Source: Plantago elongata
Taxonomy: Eukaryota > Streptophyta > Magnoliopsida > Lamiales > Plantaginaceae
Direction of reading: 5' to 3'
Assembly (NCBI GenBank): GCA_036897095.1
Contig: JAYMSP010001359.1
Coordinates: 1 to 32,996 of the forward strand
DNA length: 32,996 bases
The translations under genes and the position numbers were made by a program. Of this stretch, positions 20,845-31,989 are shown one piece after another. The notes under the pieces were generated by a model. That model made no database searches and had not been told where the DNA came from. It worked only from the letters and a program-made list of their open reading frames with translations. The first letter of the stretch is position 1; every line of letters starts with the position of its first letter.

Positions 20845-23800
20845 TCACGATCTAACATAATTAGCCGAATAACCTACATAACTATATCTAACAACATAAT
20901 CTTGCTTATCACTAGAGAGCATAGGAGTGAGCCATAGTGGAGAAAGATGCCAAGTGAACCACGGGAGATGAGCTTGTTGTGAAACGCCACTTGAACGAGT
21001 GTTGAGAATGACTTGCTGAGAACGGAGTTGACAACCAAACATAGTAAGAACATAAACCGAATGGTTAGATTCTCTATATACAATCAAAATGTGATGATCT
21101 TGTAAACTTGTAAGTAGATCGTCGATGTTCCTAAGCAGCAACAGAGGGACCCCTAACTTGAGTCTGTGGCCCTGGAGTATCTGTCGGATCCTGCAAATCG
21201 AAAAATACACAACTTGGGAGTCAGTCTGGATAATAACACTAGTATAATAAGTTGTTTTGCTAGAATTAATCTTTCTCTAACTGCTATAAGTTCCGCAATA
21301 TTAATAGTCCTATTTCCTAAATATCCTGATTTGGCTGCCAGAAATTTTCAAATTCGTCACGAAGAATACAACCGAAACCTGCTGAATTAGTTAAAGCTCT
21401 GTCAGTATTTAAAGCAACGTTACCTGGAGGCGGAGGATGCCATTTGCACAAAATAAGGTAAAGGACGGGGCAATTTAGGAACAAAGACAATCAATAAACC
21501 CGCAAGAGTTCCTAAAATGCGTTCAATAATCAAGGTCGGATTTATGTCCTCATGTCGGAATAGGAAGTTATTCCGAGCTTGCCAAATATGCTAGAAAGTA
21601 AATGCCAAATTTGGTTGGGATGATTAAGCGGAAAAGAGAACAAATAATTAAGCAAAAATGGACTCGAGTGGATGGATGAAAGATGGAAGAAGATTTGACG
21701 AACAAAATTAAAGCATGGGCAAACGAAAACCAAATGTTGAATAGTCTCCGGCGAGGAAGTGGAAGAAAGACCACAAAATGGGGAAGAAAGTAAGTTTTGT
21801 TTAAAAAGCAAAGCAGCAGTTGATAACCAATCATGGAAACATTCCCAAAGGCAAAACTTGATACGGGGCAAAACATGGAGTTTCCAAAGCCTGCAAGGTA
21901 AAAAAGGACGTTGACAGCCATGATTAATAAGATGTAGATAAGTGGACTTAATACTAAACATATTCGAAGAAGTCGGGGTCCAACAAAGAGTATCAGGTTG
22001 CGGCATTAATGGTAGTGGAATCGCATAAATAATATCACAAATATCGTCCGACAAAAGGAGGTTTAATTTTGTACGATCCCAACATTGACAAGAGATAAAA
22101 TCCGCATCAGTAGCAGTGGGCTCTGGATGATGCAATGTGAAAGAAGTTAATGGGCCTAATCCAGTCCAATTGTCAGTCCATAATTTGGTCGTGTGGCCAT
22201 TACCAATTTCCCATGAGAGGAGAGAAGTAAATGTCGACCGATGCCGCATTAAACATTTCCATAACCAACTGGCTGAAGCCGTGGGGCAAACTGACGGGAG
22301 GTTTGAATGAGGAAGATATTTGGATTTTAACACACGAGCCCAAAGAGAAGAAGGTTATGTCAAAAGACGCCATAAGAGCTTCAACGAAAGGCCTCGTTAA
22401 GTTTTGAAAGATTGCGGATGCCAAGCCCACTCGCAAATTTGGTAAGACATACAGTACGATTTACCAGTTTTAATTGAATTCCAAAGGAATTGAGAATTAA
22501 TGGAATCCAGTTTTACAATTGTAAAAGCAGGAATCGAGAAAAAAGTCATAGTATAACTAGGAATAGTACTAGTAACAGATTGTATTAAAGTTGCTCGTCC
22601 CGCATAAGATAGAAATTTATTATACCAGACGTTAATACGATCTTGGACTTTATCCACGATTCCATGGAAAAGGTCTAATTTCTTTCTTCCTAGAAGAAAA
22701 GGGACCCCCAGGTACTTGTCTTGACGACAATTATACACAACACCTAAAGATTCAGTACTATAATGTTTCAAAGTCGGAGGTGTATTAGGCGAGAATAAAA
22801 TACGGGACTTCTGCCAGCAGACATTCTGCCCTGAGGCCCGACCATAAGTAGTCAAGCAATTCTGAAGTATACGCGTTGAAGATTTAGATGCATGACAGAA
22901 TAACATACAATCGTCAGCAAAGCATAATAGTGGAACTTGAAAACCTGTTTGACATGTTTTTAATGCACAAAGACATTTAGTATCCACCAGTTCCCAAATT
23001 TTGTGCACGAACAATTCCTGACATAAGATAAAGAGATAAGGAGATAGGGGGTCACAATGACGAATGCCCCGAGAGGGTGACCAAGTTTCTGAAAGGAAAT
23101 CGTTGACCTTAACATGAAAAGAAGTCGTAACTATGCAACGATTAATTAAATAACGTACCCAGGGTGGAAATTAAATTTTCTAAGAGCCAAATCAATAAAT
23201 GGCCACTCCAAACATCATATGCCATAATGATATTATTAGAAATTTAACGTTCAGGGACAAAAGCATTCTGAAAAGGTGATACAAGATGATTTAAAAATGG
23301 GCGAATCCGTTGCACTAAAGAACTTATGAAATACACGGCACACTTCCACCGGTTCAGTGACCCAATCATTATACACATTTTTAATACCATGAATAAGATT
23401 ACGGCGTTTTTGGTTAGAGGTATAAGCATGGTAAAATGAACTATTTGCGTTACCGTAAGTTATTTTCTTTCTACGAATAGATTATTAATATGAAAACGGA
23501 GTGGAGTTTCTAATGGGCCAAACACACTCGGGTTTAAATGAAGTTTATAATCAATTTGTTCCAATTCCAAAGATTTCTTCTTAATAAGTTATTTAAGTTG
23601 ATACAAGTCTGCCAATTTCCAAGAAGGAATAATCTGAGCCAGCTTAGTATTGATATCTGCTAAAGTATAAGGGGCTGATTGACATGCTATTTGAATGGAG
23701 ATTTTGGTGAAATTGTGTTTGAAATGGAATTGAAATGGAGTATTTAAAGTGTATTTTAGGTGAAATTATTATTCATCGAGTCAAATGAAAGCATTTAAAT

Positions 23801-23925
23801 GCCTGGTCAATCAGCCCCTAAATATTGCGAGGAGTATGCTGGAAAAATGTCTCTAGCCTACGACGGAAGACTGGACTGGCAATCATATAATCCGTTGTGA
23901 CATGTTCAATGTGGAACTTTTCCAT
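20845..23925 (-). pseudogene. Plant LINE ORF2 remnant: reverse transcriptase, zf-RVT and RNase H, broken
   Basis: Read on the - strand from 23925, the first part (starting MEKFHIEHV) leads through ADINTKLAQIIPSWKLADLY to NANSSFYHAYTSNQKRRN, the plant LINE 'GDxNTxFFH' region. A sudden join to LVQRIRPFLNHLVSPFQNAF (about 23300) marks an internal deletion. The reverse transcriptase continues with DPLSPYLFILC (about 23060) and the catalytic FADD motif (about 22920). Segment 22333-21542 is the zf-RVT region, and 21470-20845 is an RNase H domain with GFGCILRDE and YRESN. Stops, frameshifts and at least two internal deletions break it. The endonuclease part is absent. A Tourist MITE (23671-23818) interrupts it. 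Confidence 0.82.
23671..23818. mobile_element. Tourist-like MITE (148 bp) inside the LINE, TSD TAA
   Basis: The ends are GGGGCTGATTGA and TCAATCAGCCCC, a perfect 12-base inverted repeat. TAA flanks both sides (23668-23670 and 23819-23821), the target type of PIF/Harbinger-Tourist elements. Removing the element and one TAA rejoins the LINE reading frame across TPRNI and YTLADI, so it inserted after the LINE. Confidence 0.9.
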
Positions 23926-24279
23926 GGCAATTTTTATTGAAGGTTGAAGTCAACTTCAACTTGGTCTGCTCACTCATTTCCTATTTAATTGTTATATGAT
24001 TATCAATGTATCATGTATGATGAGTCCACCGATCATCATTGCCTGCACGCTTACATTTGAGCTCTAATCAGTTCAATTTTCTATCTTCTTCCCGCATGCA
24101 CAATATGAGAAAATTATTAAGGATATATTTTCTTCCGTCGAAAACTTCTTTAGTTGAATTTATTATCATTTAGATTTTATTAGTTTAGTTTATACTACAA
24201 TTCAGTTCAATTTAATTTAATTTAAAAAATTATAATTTTTTTTTAACGAAAGAAAATTACAGTTTAATAAAATAGAGAC
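23926..24279. other. Intergenic DNA, nothing recognised
   Basis: Beyond the last recognisable LINE codon, no reading frame, RNA gene or clear repeat is seen. Some of it may be 5' LINE sequence that has decayed. Confidence 0.4.
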
Positions 24280-24282
24280 TAA

Positions 24283-24482
24283 GGGGCCGATTGGTATAGA
24301 ATTTGAATGGACGTTTGAATGGATTTTAGTGAAATTATTTTTGAAATGAAATTGAAATGAGGTATTTGAAGTGTTTTTTAGGCCAAATCACTGTTTATCG
24401 AACCAAATGGACCGATTACAATTCCATTTCAAACCGCCCCTACATAATTTGGTTCGATTACAATTCCATTCCAAACCGTCCC
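24283..24482. mobile_element. Tourist-like MITE (200 bp) with a duplicated right end, TSD TAA
   Basis: TAA flanks both sides (24280-24282 and 24483-24485). The left end is GGGGCCGATTGG. The right end exists twice: CGATTACAATTCCATTTC then AAACCGCCCC (to 24440), and again CGATTACAATTCCATTCC then AAACCGTCCC (to 24482). The outer copy is the one next to the target duplication. Confidence 0.8.
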
Positions 24483-24485
24483 TAA

Positions 24486-24995
24486 CTAACCTAAATCCCC
24501 ACTAGTATCATGTATGAATTCTTAATAGCACTAGTAAAATTTAAACACACGTATCACTATGATTAAGCTCAATCAGTATCAAACAAGACAAGATTGTTAA
24601 AACGCTTACTTTGTTGAGGAAAAAGACGATAAATTTTACAAGTAGGATCCACGTGCAGCTAGGTTTGACTTGCTGAATCTTGACTGATTGTTAATCGTGT
24701 TATTATCAACAATTTACTAATTTTTATTTTGTCCTATTCTCATTTTTACATTTCCGTGTATATTATTTATCATTTTAATCTCAGTCCTGTCAAAAAAGAA
24801 GGCAGCCTAAGCCTAAGCAAATTTGATATGTTATCTTTTAATTTCTTTGTTTATTGAAGCACCTGTTGGCTATGCATGACGTGGTTGCTTAGGTGTTGCT
24901 ATTTTGAATTTAACTGTAGCATTATATTGTGGTTAAACATTTCTAATCTATTTTCACTCATAATCTTTATCAATTGACAAAATTATGATCAGTTT
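24486..24995. other. AT-rich DNA upstream of the copia element
   Basis: No gene, RNA or clear repeat is recognised between the Tourist MITE and the copia 5' LTR. Confidence 0.5.
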
Positions 24996-25160
24996 TGATA
25001 ATTATAGAATTAGACTAGAATTACTATCGTTATGTAATCTAACTAGATTTGTAGAATTAGATTAGAATTATATTTCCTAACTCTAGAATACAAGTTAGTC
25101 TCTTGTACTATATTTACCTTGTAATTCTTTTAAATATAATTCACGGAAGATATTCTTTCA
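24996..25160 (+). repeat. Copia 5' LTR
   Basis: It begins TGATAATTATAGAATTAG and ends TATTCTTTCA. It is only 165 bases, short for copia. The matching 3' copy begins at 28396. Confidence 0.75.
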
Positions 25161-25395
25161 TGGTATCATATTGGTTTCGATAAAGTTCCGCAACCAAACT
25201 CTCGATTCCTCAACTTCACGTGAATTCAGTTGATTTATAGTACAATCGACAGTTCCCATCTGCCGACCTTCTTCTTCTGTCCCTCATCGACCAGAATACT
25301 TTTTGTTCGATTGTATGCTTCTTGTTTGTTGTCTCTTAAAAGAAAATTGACGCCTTCCCTCCTCCAGATATCAACCCCTCTTCTATCTCTTCGCC

Positions 25396-26220
25396 ATGTC
25401 TGCCGACGAGCAAACCTCTATGGTCAAGCCCGTTCTTCCTCCACCCCTCACGGCTACAAACCTCAAGCCATACATCTCGGTGGTTCTTGAACTGGAGAAC
25501 GTGCAATACGTGACATGGGCTGAATTATTCCAGATTCACGCCCGTGCCAATCGCGTGCTACACCACATCATCCGCCTCCTGCCGGAATGGAGAAACCTGC
25601 TCCCAAGACTGATGAAGAAAAAGAAATCTGGTCTACCATTGATGCTACGGTCCTCCAATAAATTTATACCACGATTTTAATGATCTCCTTAACACCAGTA
25701 TTGACCCGGCGCCACTGCTATGGAAGCATGGAATCGATTAAGGGAGATTTTTCAGGACCACCAAACCTTACGTGTTGTTATTCTAGAACATGAGTTTACC
25801 TCCATCAGGTTGGATGATTTTCCTAATGTCTCCACCTATTGCCAACGTCTTAAGAGTCTTGGTGATCAACTCAAGAATGTTTGCTCTCCTGTTCCAAACA
25901 GTCATCTGGTGCTTCAGCTTGTTTCGGGTTTATCCGAAGCTTACAAAGGCGTGGGTACCCGGATTCGCCATGACAAAACCTTACCATCCTTCTCCGAAGC
26001 TTGTTCCTCTCATTGCCTTGAGGAACGGGAACTTGCTTCTTCTTTGTCTACAGGTACTGGAGCTGCTTTGGTGACTTCTCATCGTGATGATAAACCCGAT
26101 TACTCCAACCAACAATGTAATCGCAATACTAGCAAAGGTAACGGACAAGGAAAGAAGGGCAAAGGCAAAGGGAAGAAAGGAAAAAGGCAACGATCAAGGG
26201 AACAATGTACCCGAGACTAG
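25396..26220 (+). pseudogene. Copia gag, frameshifted
   Basis: The ATG at 25396 opens MSADEQTSMVKPVLPPPL, then a gag-like region containing YVTWAELFQIHARAN. The frame breaks near 25680. It resumes at 25720 with WNRLREIFQDHQTLRVVILE and SIRLDDFPNVSTYCQRLKSL, the usual copia gag (UBN2-type) region. A lysine- and glycine-rich tail follows; no CCHC zinc knuckle is seen. A proline-rich piece (26285-26500) in another frame follows. Confidence 0.8.
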
Positions 26221-26505
26221 CAACGCCCCGCAGCAATCCACAACTAATCCTTGGCCGGTTAATCAACCCGGCTGCTGTTAGTGGGTGCCACAGTTCCAGC
26301 CGTATCAACAGTACATGTCGCCACCTCCATGTCCGTATCTGACATCCCCCTGGGCCCGTCCTCCGCAGCCCGGCGTTCCCGAGGCACCGCCACACCAAGC
26401 GTATGCTGCTACATTTGCTCCGTATGGTCCTTACCTTCCAACTAACGTCAATGCCGCATGCAATGCACACAATGTCATTGAACTAGTCCGACCCCTGCTT
26501 GGTAT

Positions 26506-27413
26506 ATGGATTCTGGAGCGTCATCGCACATGACCTCTTCGAATGGTACACTCTCGTCTTATTTTAATTCCAACATTCATAATCCTATTGTCGTTGGTAA
26601 TGGTCAATTTATTCCAGTTCATGGGTGTGGGAATACTACCTTGCTTCCCAAAACTCGTCCCCTTCATCTAAACAGTGTCTTGCATGCTCCTAAAATTGTT
26701 AAGAATCTAGTCTCAGTTCGCAAATTTATTTTTGATAATTTTGTGACTGTCGAATTTGATCCTTATGGGTTTTCTGTGAAGGACCTTCAGACGGGGACGA
26801 CAATAACGAGATGTGATAGTCAAGGGGATCTATACCCTTTCACCAACATCACCTTTCCCACCCACACACCTTCGTCGTTTGTTGATGTGTCTTCACCACT
26901 CTGGCATGAGCGTTTAGGTCATTCTGGTCGAGCTGTTTTGGAGTCTCTTAGGTTAGACAAATATATTGTTTGCAAGAAACCTAAGCCATCTAGTATTTGT
27001 CGTTCTTGTATTTTTGGTAAACAAATTAAGTTACCATTTGAGTCATCTTTATCTAAAACGTTGTTGCCTTTTGATATTATTCATAGTGATTTATGGACAT
27101 TATTCGCACCTTGCTTGCTCATGCGTCGATGCCCCTTACCTTTTGGCATCATGCGTTAAACATGGCTACCTATCTCCTCAATATTTTTCCTAGCAAACTC
27201 TTGGATTATAAATCTCCACTTGAAATATTATATAACCGCAAACCATCCTACGATCATCTTCGTGTTTTTGGTTGCCTTTGCTATCCTCTTACACCTTCGA
27301 GTACTATTCATAAACTTCACACTGGGTCCTTCCCGTGTGTTTTCTTGGGGTACTCGGATAATCATAGGGGTTATATGTGTTATGATATTTCATCTCGTAA
27401 GATTCAGATGGGA
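26506..27413 (+). pseudogene. Copia protease and truncated integrase
   Basis: The protease starts with the catalytic motif DSGASSHMT at 26506. The gag-pre-integrase domain shows LWHERLGHSG and CRSCIFGK (its HHCC zinc site). The integrase begins HSDLWT at about 27085, then jumps frame and content to IIRTLLAHASMPLTFWHHAL, so most of the catalytic core with its remaining acidic residues is deleted. The C-terminal integrase part runs through RVFGCLCYPLTP and VFLGYSDNHRGYMCYD, then stops matching copia at about 27413. Confidence 0.85.
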
Positions 27414-27700
27414 GAGATACATTGCATCCTCTTCTGGTGCCATGTCCTATGTCTCATCACCATCAGTGCTCAATAAAATGTGATCGTCGTGAGCAGGCTC
27501 AACATCCATTTTCTCTTTGCCTTTGATGCTAGCTCTCTGAGAAGATGACTCATTTGGTCTATCTGATGCAGCCTTAGCATCATGCTCATTATCATCCGTT
27601 ACCAGAGCGTCCAACTCTGCAGCTGTGACTTCGATATCTCTTTTCAGTTGAATCTTAGAATAGGATCAATTGTAAGGTGAATTTAATTATCTGTTCTAGT
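27411..27700 (-). pseudogene. Foreign gene-like fragment lodged antisense in the copia element
   Basis: Between the integrase end and the RNase H part, where the reverse transcriptase should be, the + strand has no copia-like coding. On the - strand a frame runs from about 27653 to 27411: 61 codons, one TAG (27449-27451), then 14 more open codons. It reads IQLKRDIEVTAAELDALVTD, then a hydrophilic, acidic and serine-rich stretch with KGKEKMDVEP and APEEDAMYLSHL. An acceptor-like CCTATTCTAAG directly precedes it. It looks like part of an exon, with some intron, of a nuclear-type host protein. I cannot identify the donor gene. Confidence 0.5.
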
Positions 27701-27734
27701 GGATTCTAGGTCTCTGAAGGCCGAGTGGATTGTC

Positions 27735-28398
27735 GTCGATGATCCGACATGCTATTGAAGTCTTGCTGGTGCTCTCCAATATTTGACGTTTACATGTCCG
27801 GATATCTCGTACGCCATTCATCAAATATGTATTCACGTGCACGATCCGCGAGAAGTCCACATGAATGCGCTTAAACGCATACTGCGGTATCTCCAAGGGA
27901 CTCTTATATACGGCTTGCACCTATATTCTTCGCCCAGCTCGTCTCTTGTTTCGTATACTGATGCCGATTGGGGTGGATGTCCTGATACTCGACGATCAAC
28001 TTCCGGATATTGTGTTTTCCTTGGCGATAACCTTACCTCTTGGTCCTCCAAGCGACAACATACCATGTCCCATTCTAGTGCTGATGTAGAGTATCGTGGT
28101 GTTGCAAATATGGTGGTAGAGTCGTGTTGGCTTCGTAACTTGCTGCTCGAATTGTGATAATGTGAGTGCGATTTACCTCTCGAAAAATTCGGTTCAGCAT
28201 CAGTGTACCAAGCATATCGAGATGGATATACACTTTGTACGAGAACATGTAGCTCGTGGGGATGTTAGAGTGCTTCATGTCCCATCGCGTTATCAAATTG
28301 CAGATATTTTGACTAAAGGCCTGCCCCGGATTTTGTTTGAAGATTTTCGCTCCAGTCTTAACATTTGTCCGGCTCCTGTTTCAACTGTGAGGGTGTGA
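27735..28398 (+). pseudogene. Copia reverse-transcriptase tail and RNase H
   Basis: The copia match resumes with SLAGALQYLTFTCPDISYA, followed by the RNase H domain with TDADWGGCPDTRRSTSGYC and SSKRQHTMSHSSADVEYRG. A small deletion joins LLLEL to CDNVSAIYLSKNSVQHQ at about 28157, and the end part carries HVPSRYQIADILTKGLP. The reverse-transcriptase core with its YVDD site is absent. Confidence 0.85.
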
Positions 28399-28525
28399 TA
28401 GATTATAGAATTAGACTAGAATTAATATAGTTATATAATCTAGCTAAATTAGTAGAATTAGATTAGAATTAAATTTTCTAACTTTAAAATGTTTAATTAG
28501 ACTTTTTTATCATATATACTTTAAA
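28396..28525 (+). repeat. Copia 3' LTR, partial
   Basis: It begins TGATAGATTATAGAATTAG and follows the 5' LTR for roughly 100 bases, then diverges or is truncated. Confidence 0.65.
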
Positions 28526-28735
28526 AGTACGAAGATCCCACCGAAGCACTAATTAACGATTTATTGAGATAATTTTGTAAGTTGTTGATTATGTTAACCT
28601 TGTCAAATTTGATTGAAAACTCTCATTGATCTCGCAGGCAAATTGAATATCTAGACTATAGACATACTAAATGACGAGTAATTATTTCTATCTCCAATTA
28701 CATTTACTTGTTTTGAATAACGGACTAACAGATTC

Positions 28736-29025
28736 GTAGCCGAGTGGCAATATAAAACACCCCGTAACCAAGAGGTCATGGGTTCAATTTATCGAATGAC
28801 TGACATTTGTCCTCCATATAGAAAATTGTTAGACCTATAGATGATAAGTATTTATCCACTCGGCTAAAACACATCATAATCAACACACCATAATCAAGAG
28901 GTCATTAATTCAATTTATCGAAATGGGTGATATTTGTCCTCTGTATAGAAATTTGTTAGAGACTTATAGATGATAAGTATTTATTCGATTGAATATTGTA
29001 ATTGTAATATGGTATCTTAAAAAAA
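28736..29025 (+). mobile_element. Dimeric tRNA-derived SINE
   Basis: Unit 1 (28736-28858) has an A-box-like GTAGCCGAGTGG and a B-box-like ATGGGTTCAATTT, followed by a body with ATTTGTCCTCCATATAGAAA and GATGATAAGTATTTAT. Unit 2 (about 28859-29025) repeats the body (ATTTGTCCTCTGTATAGAAA, GATGATAAGTATTTAT), but its A and B boxes are degraded. It ends in an A-rich ATCTTAAAAAAA tail. Confidence 0.7.
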
Positions 29026-29880
29026 TATCGAACTAACGATGTACATTCAGGAGTTAGTGTCACATATGTACTTGTACGGTTGTACAGGTAACGGTTTAGA
29101 TCCGGTGATTTCGTTCGTCTCCAGTGTGCGTTCTTATGATCATATTGTAACTTTGTATGATATAGTACGTGTCTATGTGATAGGGTGCGCCGACGATGAC
29201 CTCTAGGTTTAGACGTTAGGTAAAACACCTGAAGAATCCTGGGGTAATAAATTAATTGTTTGAGGCTTTGAGATAGTTGAATTGAACCAAGGTAGTGGTA
29301 GTATTACAGATACCAGAAATTATTTCCAACGGAGTGTTCTTGGAAAGGCAGTAATAACTTTTCTTCTTCCTTTCACATTTCAGAACAATCAATTACCTTT
29401 TGGCTCCTTATTCCTCAAAACATAAAATCTTGGACTAGATTTTAAATTGTTAAAAGCATTATATATAACCAAGAGTATATTAATTATTTCTTTATTTTAA
29501 TCAATTCGAATTGATTCCTAAACAGACACTGTATTTGACAAATGATGTTACATGTGTACTTAGGAATTATAATTAAAAATTCGATATATATTATGTAATT
29601 CCGCGTGGAATCTGAGCATTCTCGTAACTAACCGTCCGAATAAAGTTGTTATGTTTAAATATATCTAACAACTAGGAGGACCGTTAGTTATAAGTTGTTG
29701 GTTGTATTTCTAATATTTAGTAGTGTTTGAAAGTGCAGGATGTTAGAGACATTATTGAAACTAATGTTGCTACAACAATGCCTACAACATCCATCGATCT
29801 GATTTTATGCACTTTAAGTTTAATCGATTAATTATCATTCTTCACTAACACTTACCTAGTTCCACGTGTGTTTAGTCTTT
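29026..29880. other. Intergenic DNA, nothing firmly recognised
   Basis: No gene is supported. A 90-codon frame on the - strand (28956-29228) overlaps the SINE and looks accidental. The stretch near 29735-29800 has repeated ACAACA/CTACAAC words and may already belong to the LTR-like sequence on its right. Confidence 0.4.
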
Positions 29881-30440
29881 GTGGCATGCATGAGTCATCT
29901 TATATTAAGAGAGACACCAAAGAAATCGTATCTTAACAAGATATCAAGATCGGCTGGTTCTGAGAATGAACAAGAAGCAAAAGACTCTTGATATGTGAGA
30001 TTTTGTGGACTCTTGAAGATAAGGATAAGCAACAAAACCCAGGCTGGATCCGGTCAGATTGAACATCTATAAATACAAGATCGGGCTCATTGTGAAGTGT
30101 ACTTCTTGAAAAACAAGAACTCATTGTCATAGCATATATACTCTTCATGATTACTAGTCTTTGAAATCTTCTAGTTATGTTTTCTAGATAAACCTAGCTA
30201 GATAGGTTGAGAATAGGGTTTTTTCTATTCTGACTAGTATTTTGTGATTCAAGGTCTCTTGAATATTTTTGTACATCCATTGCTTATTTTAGTGGTTATT
30301 TACCGAGAGGCTTCGGCAGGTATATATTATAATATTATATGCCTGCTAAGATTATTTGCTTTGTTGTTCTGTTTATTTTCAATGCTCGGTTTCATACTCT
30401 GTTACACGCACTGTTGCACCAACATTAGTACCAACATAAG
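29881..30440 (+). repeat. LTR-like promoter module 1
   Basis: A strong TATA box, CTATAAATA, lies at 30067-30075. About 230 bases further on comes GAGAGGCTTCGGCAGG, then ATGCCTGCTAAG, then a T-rich TTGTTGTTCTGTTTATTTTC. The same order of words recurs at 32251-32590. This suits a long LTR of a retroelement (TATA in U3, T-rich U5), but I see no coding region beside it. Confidence 0.35.
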
Positions 30441-31029
30441 TGAAAACAACATAGTAGTACAAAAGTCACGGTCCTATATTCTTTCAGTGTTATGTATAGC
30501 TTTGTTGTTGTGAAAGTTTTAAACATTATGGTAGAGCATCTAACTCACCCCCACTTGTATTCGAATCTCTACGGAGTATATGACTAAATTTCATACCACT
30601 CTACAAGTTCAATCTTGTAGATGGGTTGAATTATTTCATGCATAAAGAACCTAGAAGGTTTCACCGTCGATGTTTCAATGAGCACATGAGTGAGGGAAGG
30701 TGTTGGATACCTTAATATAAGTGGAATTATATGTAGTTTTAGATGAGATGAAATTGTATCAAATAAAATTTGAATGTGGTATATTAATTTGTTATTCTCA
30801 TTTTAGATTACACACAAGAAGGGATATGTCGAGTTTGATAAGTTAGAATGCCATTATTGTTTTTCTTTTTTAGTTCAAAATGGAAGGATTCATATCATTA
30901 AGTAGAAGAAGTATCCGTACCAGAATCAAGTAACAACTTAACTAAAATAAAAAAATAAAAAAATAAAAAAGTAACAACTTAACTAACCGCACGACATGCA
31001 AGAGAGTTGTTGTCCCGAGAAACAAACTA
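30441..31029. other. Intergenic DNA, nothing recognised
   Basis: No gene or RNA is recognised. A short AAAAATAAAAAA-type run lies at 30947-30968. Confidence 0.5.
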
Positions 31030-31860
31030 TTAGCTAAACGAATTAAACGAACTAGCAAGTATATCAATCAGAACAGGACCGACATAAGAAAAATCAAAGT
31101 CTAAGTGATTAAAGGAATTAACTAATGAGAGGCAGTCGATGAAGACTTCCACTCGATCCCATCTTTGTAGAGTGGCCCAATAAACCGCCGCCTGGATTGC
31201 AAATGCTTCGACACTTTTCAGGGTGAGAGGAGTATTGAAGACCTTCATCCGCCGAGCAAATAACCTGTCGTTCATCCAAATTCCATAACCCACACCCACT
31301 CGATGCTTGTCACTTGAGAACGCAACATCAACATTTATGCGTACAACACCCTCGAGAGGAAGAGGAGTCGTTGAATCCCGCATGCCCCCAACTGCCCCTG
31401 CCGCCTACTAGAGTCCCCTGCTCCCGCACACTGTCCAGCATCCGACTGCTGCATGAGAATATCCTTGCGCAGGTGCAAGAAACGGACATCAAACTGGATT
31501 ACTTCAATAGTCATGCCTGGATTGTCATCATGCACAACCTGGTTACGCTGATACCATAAGCACCATAAAATAGTAACAACCAACTCCCATGACTCCGAGT
31601 CGCTATCCACATACATCCGCCTAGCTAACCCATTCTTCGACAGTATCAACGGATCACAACCAATGTATACATGGAATATTACTAAGAGCCCAAACATGTC
31701 TCGAGAAAGAACACTCCAGGAGACGATGCATGATAGACTCTTCACCTTATTTACACACTGGACATAGAGCTTCAACAACCACCCTTCGTCGCTTAAGTTG
31801 TTGCATCATTGGCATAGCCTCCTTAAGTAATCTCCACACACATATCTTCACCTTTGTAAG
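31030..31860 (-). pseudogene. LINE 3' remnant: zf-RVT and RNase H
   Basis: On the - strand from 31860: KVKICVWRLLKEAMPMMQQL, then ALCPVCK and GEESIMHRLLECSFSRHVWA, the zinc-binding zf-RVT region of plant LINEs, broken by stops and frame changes. Segment 31383-31030 is an RNase H-like domain with VRINVDVAFSSDKHRVGVGY, KSVEAFAIQAAVYWA and FIDCLSLVNSFNHL, ending at a stop at 31030-31032. The reverse transcriptase is absent. It differs from the LINE at 20.8-23.9 kb. Confidence 0.78.
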
Positions 31861-31989
31861 TGTGAGTTTTTTTGTGAGTGTACTAGTTACGCTCCGGAAT
31901 ATCCTATTCAGTGTACTAAGTATACTCGTACAGGTATATCGAGTAAACTGGATATATATAACTCACACTACAAGTCCTAATCGAACTTG

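Larger units (their letters stand above)
24996..28525 (+). mobile_element. Ty1/copia retrotransposon, defective, with a foreign insert
   Basis: The 5' LTR is 24996-25160 (165 bases, TG...CA) and is followed directly by the primer-binding site TGGTATCATATTGG at 25161. The 3' LTR starts at 28396 after a short purine-rich tract (GTGAGGGTG) and matches the 5' LTR over its first 100 or so bases (TTATAGAATTAGACTAGAAT); beyond about 28525 it is lost or too diverged. Gag, protease, a partial integrase and RNase H remain, while the integrase core and reverse-transcriptase core are gone. LTR divergence points to an old insertion. Confidence 0.85.

Noticed and set aside
25981..26470. - strand frames over the copia gag
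   Set aside because: They are shadows of the gag sequence, whose + strand translation clearly matches copia.
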